Assembly: GCA_036835325.1 (NCBI GenBank)
Contig: DAITMF010000079.1
Coordinates: 1 to 10,101 of the forward strand
Length of the DNA stretch: 10,101 bases
Reading direction: 5' to 3'
Source: CAMCHP01 sp036835325
GTDB taxonomy: Bacteria; Bacteroidota; Bacteroidia; Flavobacteriales_D; Sanyastnellaceae
Under the pieces are notes generated by a model. It worked only from the letters and a program-made list of their open reading frames with translations. It was not told the origin of the DNA and made no database searches. Shown here piece after piece: positions 7,869 through 10,101 of this stretch. Every line of letters begins with the position of its first letter. Positions within the stretch are counted from its first letter, which is position 1. Position numbers and translations under genes: made by a program.

Positions 7869-8075
7869 TCATCTCCCGATCACCACTTCGGCACAGCGAA
7901 CCACATTGCCTTCGTGGACATGGATGAGGTAGGTTCCCGCAGCGAGGTGGGCGATGCTGTGAACAACGTGACCGCCACGCTGATTGGTGATGTGGATGGA
8001 TTCTGATACGCCAAACGCGCTTTTCGTAACAAAGTTATTGCGTAAATGCCCGGTCATTTCACGAACTTTAGAGCA
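7869..8075 (-). pseudogene. Truncated T9SS type A C-terminal sorting domain
   Basis: The frame encodes about 68 residues from just after an in-frame stop (8076-8078) to a TGA at 7869-7871. Its end reads HLAAGTYLIHVHEGN, then VVRCAEVVIGR. This is the signature of the Por secretion tail, in which a LxAGxYxVxV strand and a KxVVxR-like ending direct proteins through the type IX system. The segment before it (EMTGHLRNNF, SIHITNQRGG) fits the middle of the domain. The expected N-terminal PNP strand and all of the passenger protein are missing, and the upstream frames do not supply them. It is best read as the surviving 3' end of a lost cargo gene. An ATG at 8055-8057 could start a 62-residue ORF, but with no signal peptide it could not be exported. 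Confidence 0.6.
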
Positions 8076-8126
8076 TCAAACCGCAGCACACACCAACAGC
8101 TACGCGCTCCGCAACAAGCGGGTTGA

Positions 8127-8249
8127 GGGTGCATTGACTCATTGCCTACTCGTGCAGCCGTTCAGGCCTTCAATGCCTTGGTTAGGCGCTATCCGCAACT
8201 CAGCATGGGCCTCGATTGGCGCGTATACCACGTTGAGTTGGATGATTGA
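8127..8249 (+). pseudogene. Possible C-terminal coding remnant of unknown origin
   Basis: Between stops at 8124-8126 and 8247-8249 the plus strand reads a 40-residue segment containing RAAVQAFNALVRRYPQLS and then MGLDWRVYHVELDD. The composition is protein-like, with an amphipathic helix followed by a strand and an acidic end. There is no plausible start codon near its beginning and no recognised family. It may be the tail of a disrupted gene; chance is a real alternative. Confidence 0.25.
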
Positions 8250-8264
8250 GCTTGGGGCGCGCGT

Positions 8265-8280
8265 ATCCATCCATCCATCC
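8265..8280. repeat. (ATCC)4 microsatellite
   Basis: Four exact copies of ATCC end next to CCCC and lie 12 bases before the TATCTTCG element of the carboxylase gene. Copy number could vary by slippage and alter promoter spacing, but this is speculation. Confidence 0.7.
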
Positions 8281-8292
8281 CCCCAAACATCC

Positions 8293-8300
8293 TATCTTCG
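8293..8300 (+). promoter_or_regulatory. TATCTTCG element, -7 box-like, 5 bases before the carboxylase ATG
   Basis: TATCTTCG is one change from the Bacteroidota TAnnTTTG box and lies five bases before the ATG at 8306 (TATCTTCG-TCGCC-ATG). It falls inside the reading frame if an upstream TTG at 8246 were used, which argues for the ATG. No -33 TTG is seen at standard spacing. Confidence 0.5.
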
Positions 8301-8305
8301 TCGCC

Positions 8306-9841
8306 ATGAAATTCGAACAGCTCGACCGCAAACTCGCCGAGTCAAAACTCGGTGGAGGTGAAGCCCGCATTGAGGCGCAACACGCCAAAGGCAAACTCAC
8401 CGCACGTGAACGCATCAACTACCTCCTCGATGAGGGGTCGTTCGAAGAAATCGGTGCATTGGTGACCCACCGTTCAACGGAGTTTGGCCTCGATAAGCAG
8501 CGCTTCCTCGGCGATGGCGTTGTCACCGGCTACGGCACGGTGAACGGACGACTTGTCTACGTTTTCAGCCAAGACTTTACGGTGCTCGGCGGCTCACTCG
8601 CCGAAGCCCACGCCGAAAAGATTTGCAAGGTCATGGACCTCGCCATGAAAAACGGCGCACCCGTGATCGGCCTCAACGATTCGGGCGGAGCTCGCATTCA
8701 AGAAGGCGTGGTTTCACTCGGTGGTTATGCCGATATCTTCTACCGCAACGTTATGGCAAGCGGTGTGGTGCCGCAGCTCAGCGCAATCATGGGTCCGTGT
8801 GCAGGCGGTGCCGTGTACTCGCCGGCCCTCACCGATTTCATCTTCATGGTTGAAGGCAGTTCGTACATGTTTGTGACCGGACCAAACGTGGTTAAAACCG
8901 TTACCCACGAAGAAGTCAGCTCTGAAGAACTTGGCGGGGCATCTACCCATAGCACAAAAAGCGGTGTGACCCATTTTGCCTGCGCCAACGATGTGGCCTG
9001 TCTTGATCACCTCAAGAAGGTGCTGAGCTACATCCCGCAAAACTGCGAAGAAGATGCGCCCCGCATTCCCTACACGTCTGAGAACGAAACGCGGATGGCG
9101 TTGGACAGCATCATCCCCGACAACGACCAGCAACCTTACGACATCAAAACGGTGATCGACGGAGTGATCGACGACGGTAGCTTCTGCGAAGTGCACGCTG
9201 CCTATGCCGAGAACATCGTGGTGGGCTTTGGCCGCTTGGCCGGTCGCTCCATCGGTATTGTGGCCAACCAGCCGGCGTATCTCGCAGGCGTGCTCGACAT
9301 CGACGCCTCGAACAAAGCCGCGCGGTTTGTCCGCTTCTGCGACAGCTTCAACATCCCGCTTTTGGTGTTTGAAGACGTGCCGGGCTTCCTCCCGGGCACC
9401 GACCAGGAGTGGAACGGCATCATTTCAAACGGAGCAAAGCTCTTGTACGCCTTCAGCGAAGCCACCGTGCCGCGCATCACCGTGATCACCCGCAAGGCGT
9501 ATGGCGGCGCGTACGACGTGATGAACAGCAAGCACATCGGAGCCGATATGAACTACGCCTGGCCAAGCGCGCAAATTGCCGTGATGGGGGCGAAGGGTGC
9601 TGCCGAGATCATCTTCCGCAAAGAGATTGCCGAGGCCGACGATCCGGCGGCGAAGCTTGCTGAGAAAGAGGCCGAGTACGCGCGCATCTTTGCCAATCCG
9701 TACCGTGCTGCTGCCCGCGGCTATGTAGATGAAGTCATCAAGCCGCACCAAACGCGCGCCAAGCTCATCCGTGCTTTCGCCATGCTCGAGAACAAGGTTG
9801 CGCATTTGCCAAAGAAGAAGCACGGGAATATTCCGCTCTGA
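8306..9841 (+). CDS. pccB: Acyl-CoA carboxylase carboxyltransferase (beta) subunit, probably propionyl-CoA carboxylase
   Basis: The 511-residue protein is the cytoplasmic carboxyltransferase subunit that moves CO2 from carboxybiotin to an acyl-CoA, most often propionyl-CoA to give methylmalonyl-CoA. It has the two crotonase-like halves of the family. The N-terminal half carries SGGARIQEG at 126-134 and PCAGGAVY at 164-171, the glycine-rich oxyanion loops. The C-terminal half carries FEDVPGFLPGTDQEWNGII and then KAYGGAYDVM, with Asp404 in AYDVM at a position linked to acyl-chain choice in actinobacterial homologues. Length is typical. The in-frame TTG at 8246 would add 20 poorly conserved residues; the ATG at 8306 is preferred because it directly follows the promoter-like element and gives the usual N terminus (MKFEQLDRKLAES). 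The biotin carboxylase and biotin carrier subunits are not in the window. The family is certain; substrate is inferred, and methylcrotonyl- or acetyl-CoA are less likely alternatives. Confidence 0.95.
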   Translation: MKFEQLDRKLAESKLGGGEARIEAQHAKGKLTARERINYLLDEGSFEEIGALVTHRSTEFGLDKQRFLGDGVVTGYGTVNGRLVYVFSQDFTVLGGSLAEAHAEKICKVMDLAMKNGAPVIGLNDSGGARIQEGVVSLGGYADIFYRNVMASGVVPQLSAIMGPCAGGAVYSPALTDFIFMVEGSSYMFVTGPNVVKTVTHEEVSSEELGGASTHSTKSGVTHFACANDVACLDHLKKVLSYIPQNCEEDAPRIPYTSENETRMALDSIIPDNDQQPYDIKTVIDGVIDDGSFCEVHAAYAENIVVGFGRLAGRSIGIVANQPAYLAGVLDIDASNKAARFVRFCDSFNIPLLVFEDVPGFLPGTDQEWNGIISNGAKLLYAFSEATVPRITVITRKAYGGAYDVMNSKHIGADMNYAWPSAQIAVMGAKGAAEIIFRKEIAEADDPAAKLAEKEAEYARIFANPYRAAARGYVDEVIKPHQTRAKLIRAFAMLENKVAHLPKKKHGNIPL

Positions 9842-9850
9842 TTCAGATTC

Positions 9851-9893
9851 TAGACTCTAGATTTTTAGACTTTAGACTCTAGACTTTAGATTT
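9851..9893 (+). repeat. Heptamer array, TAGACTY units (array A)
   Basis: Six successive units run TAGACTC, TAGATTTT, TAGACTT, TAGACTC, TAGACTT, TAGATTT. All are 7 bases except the second, which has one extra T. The array starts 9 bases after the carboxylase stop codon, so it would be transcribed in that gene's 3' untranslated region. Confidence 0.9.
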
Positions 9894-9924
9894 GGGACAT
9901 CAAACGGCAAGCGTTAAATCTAGT

Positions 9925-10008
9925 ATCTGCGGTCGAAGATCTGCGGTCGAAGATCTGAAGTCAAGCCTCTGTGGTCTAAGATCTGAAGTCTAAGATCTGA
10001 AGTCTTGC
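9925..10008 (+). repeat. 14-bp tandem repeat, six units (array B)
   Basis: Six units in exact 14-base register: ATCTGCGGTCGAAG twice, ATCTGAAGTCAAGC, CTCTGTGGTCTAAG, ATCTGAAGTCTAAG, ATCTGAAGTCTTGC. The last units contain AAGTCTA, the reverse complement of the TAGACTT unit of array A. The segment 9981-10005 matches the reverse complement of 9867-9891 at 20 of 25 positions, so the two arrays could fold together. Confidence 0.9.
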
Positions 10009-10050
10009 TCGGCGTAGAGATGTGATGAATTGCCGTTTCTGGCGCTTCTG

Positions 10051-10076
10051 TTATACGTAGCGTAAGCTACGTATAA
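10051..10076 (+). repeat. Perfect 11-bp inverted repeat with a GTAA loop
   Basis: TTATACGTAGC (10051-10061) and GCTACGTATAA (10066-10076) are exact reverse complements around GTAA. On the plus strand the RNA would be a C(GUAA)G stem-loop, a stable GNRA tetraloop. No T-run follows, so it is not a standard terminator. It could be a structured RNA end, a protein-binding site, or an end of a small palindromic element. Confidence 0.85.
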
Positions 10077-10101
10077 AGCACTCAAAAGTAGTGGTAAATG
10101 G

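Larger units (their letters stand above)
7661..8305. other. Gene-poor stretch with gene debris
   Basis: No intact gene is seen between the membrane protein and the carboxylase. It contains a tandem pair of GGGCGATT (7740-7747 and 7750-7757), small weak hairpins such as CTAC/GTAG near 7761-7771 and TTCGT/ACGAA near 7829-7843, a truncated sorting domain on the minus strand, a possible coding remnant on the plus strand, and an (ATCC)4 microrepeat at 8265-8280. A plus-strand open frame across 7984-8361 looks spurious, as it runs into the carboxylase gene in the wrong frame. Confidence 0.6.

Noticed and set aside
8181..8187. GTTAGGC, resembling the core site of an integron attC
   Set aside because: The matching GCCTAAC is absent (only GCCTAC upstream), there is no attC-like folded structure, and no integrase or cassette array.
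8246..8305. N-terminal extension of the carboxylase from a TTG start
   Set aside because: The added residues are proline- and histidine-rich repeat translation, and the promoter-like element lies inside this stretch, so the ATG at 8306 is the better start.
7984..8361. Plus-strand ORF of 125 codons across the debris region
   Set aside because: It overlaps the start of the carboxylase gene out of frame, lies opposite the sorting-domain fragment, and its translation has no protein-like pattern.
9925..10008. CRISPR-like array
   Set aside because: The 14-base units are directly tandem with no spacers, and no cas genes are present.

Overview
The window looks like a chromosomal segment from a member of the Bacteroidota, most likely a flavobacterial or related marine or freshwater lineage with unusually GC-rich coding DNA. 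Three things point there: a very large C25-type (gingipain-like) surface protease with a type IX secretion (T9SS) C-terminal domain; a separate fragment of a T9SS sorting domain; and start codons with no Shine-Dalgarno sequence but with a TAnCTTCG element close upstream, a variant of the Bacteroidota TAnnTTTG -7 box. The lineage is inferred from gene content, not from a marker gene.

Layout. Bases 79-378 encode a HigA-type antitoxin, with no toxin visible in the window. Bases 465-1253 encode a PlsC-type acyltransferase. Bases 1338-1550 encode a 70-residue protein resembling Bacteroidota antitoxins. An overlapping reading frame directly after it starts like a RelE/ParE toxin but stops after 11 codons, suggesting a dead toxin gene. 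Bases 1681-6714 hold the dominant gene, a PorU2-like C25 protease of about 1677 residues with an intact His/Cys pair. Bases 6715-7210 have no intact gene but show protein-like minus-strand segments in several frames. A small multi-pass membrane protein lies on the minus strand (7211-7660) with its own terminator. Bases 7661-8305 form a second gene-poor stretch with a truncated T9SS sorting domain on the minus strand and a possible coding remnant on the plus strand. Bases 8306-9841 encode the carboxyltransferase (beta) subunit of an acyl-CoA carboxylase, probably propionyl-CoA carboxylase. The last 260 bases carry two short-period repeat arrays and a perfect 11-bp hairpin.

The intact genes do not form one pathway. 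Three of them (acyltransferase, protease, carboxylase) carry the same promoter-like element just upstream and are probably separate transcription units. The rest is a patchwork of antitoxins and gene debris, as expected where insertions and deletions are tolerated. I see no convincing new multi-gene system. The most notable items are the PorU2-like protease, the antitoxin with its broken toxin, the start-proximal promoter element, and the paired 7-bp and 14-bp repeat arrays after the carboxylase gene.
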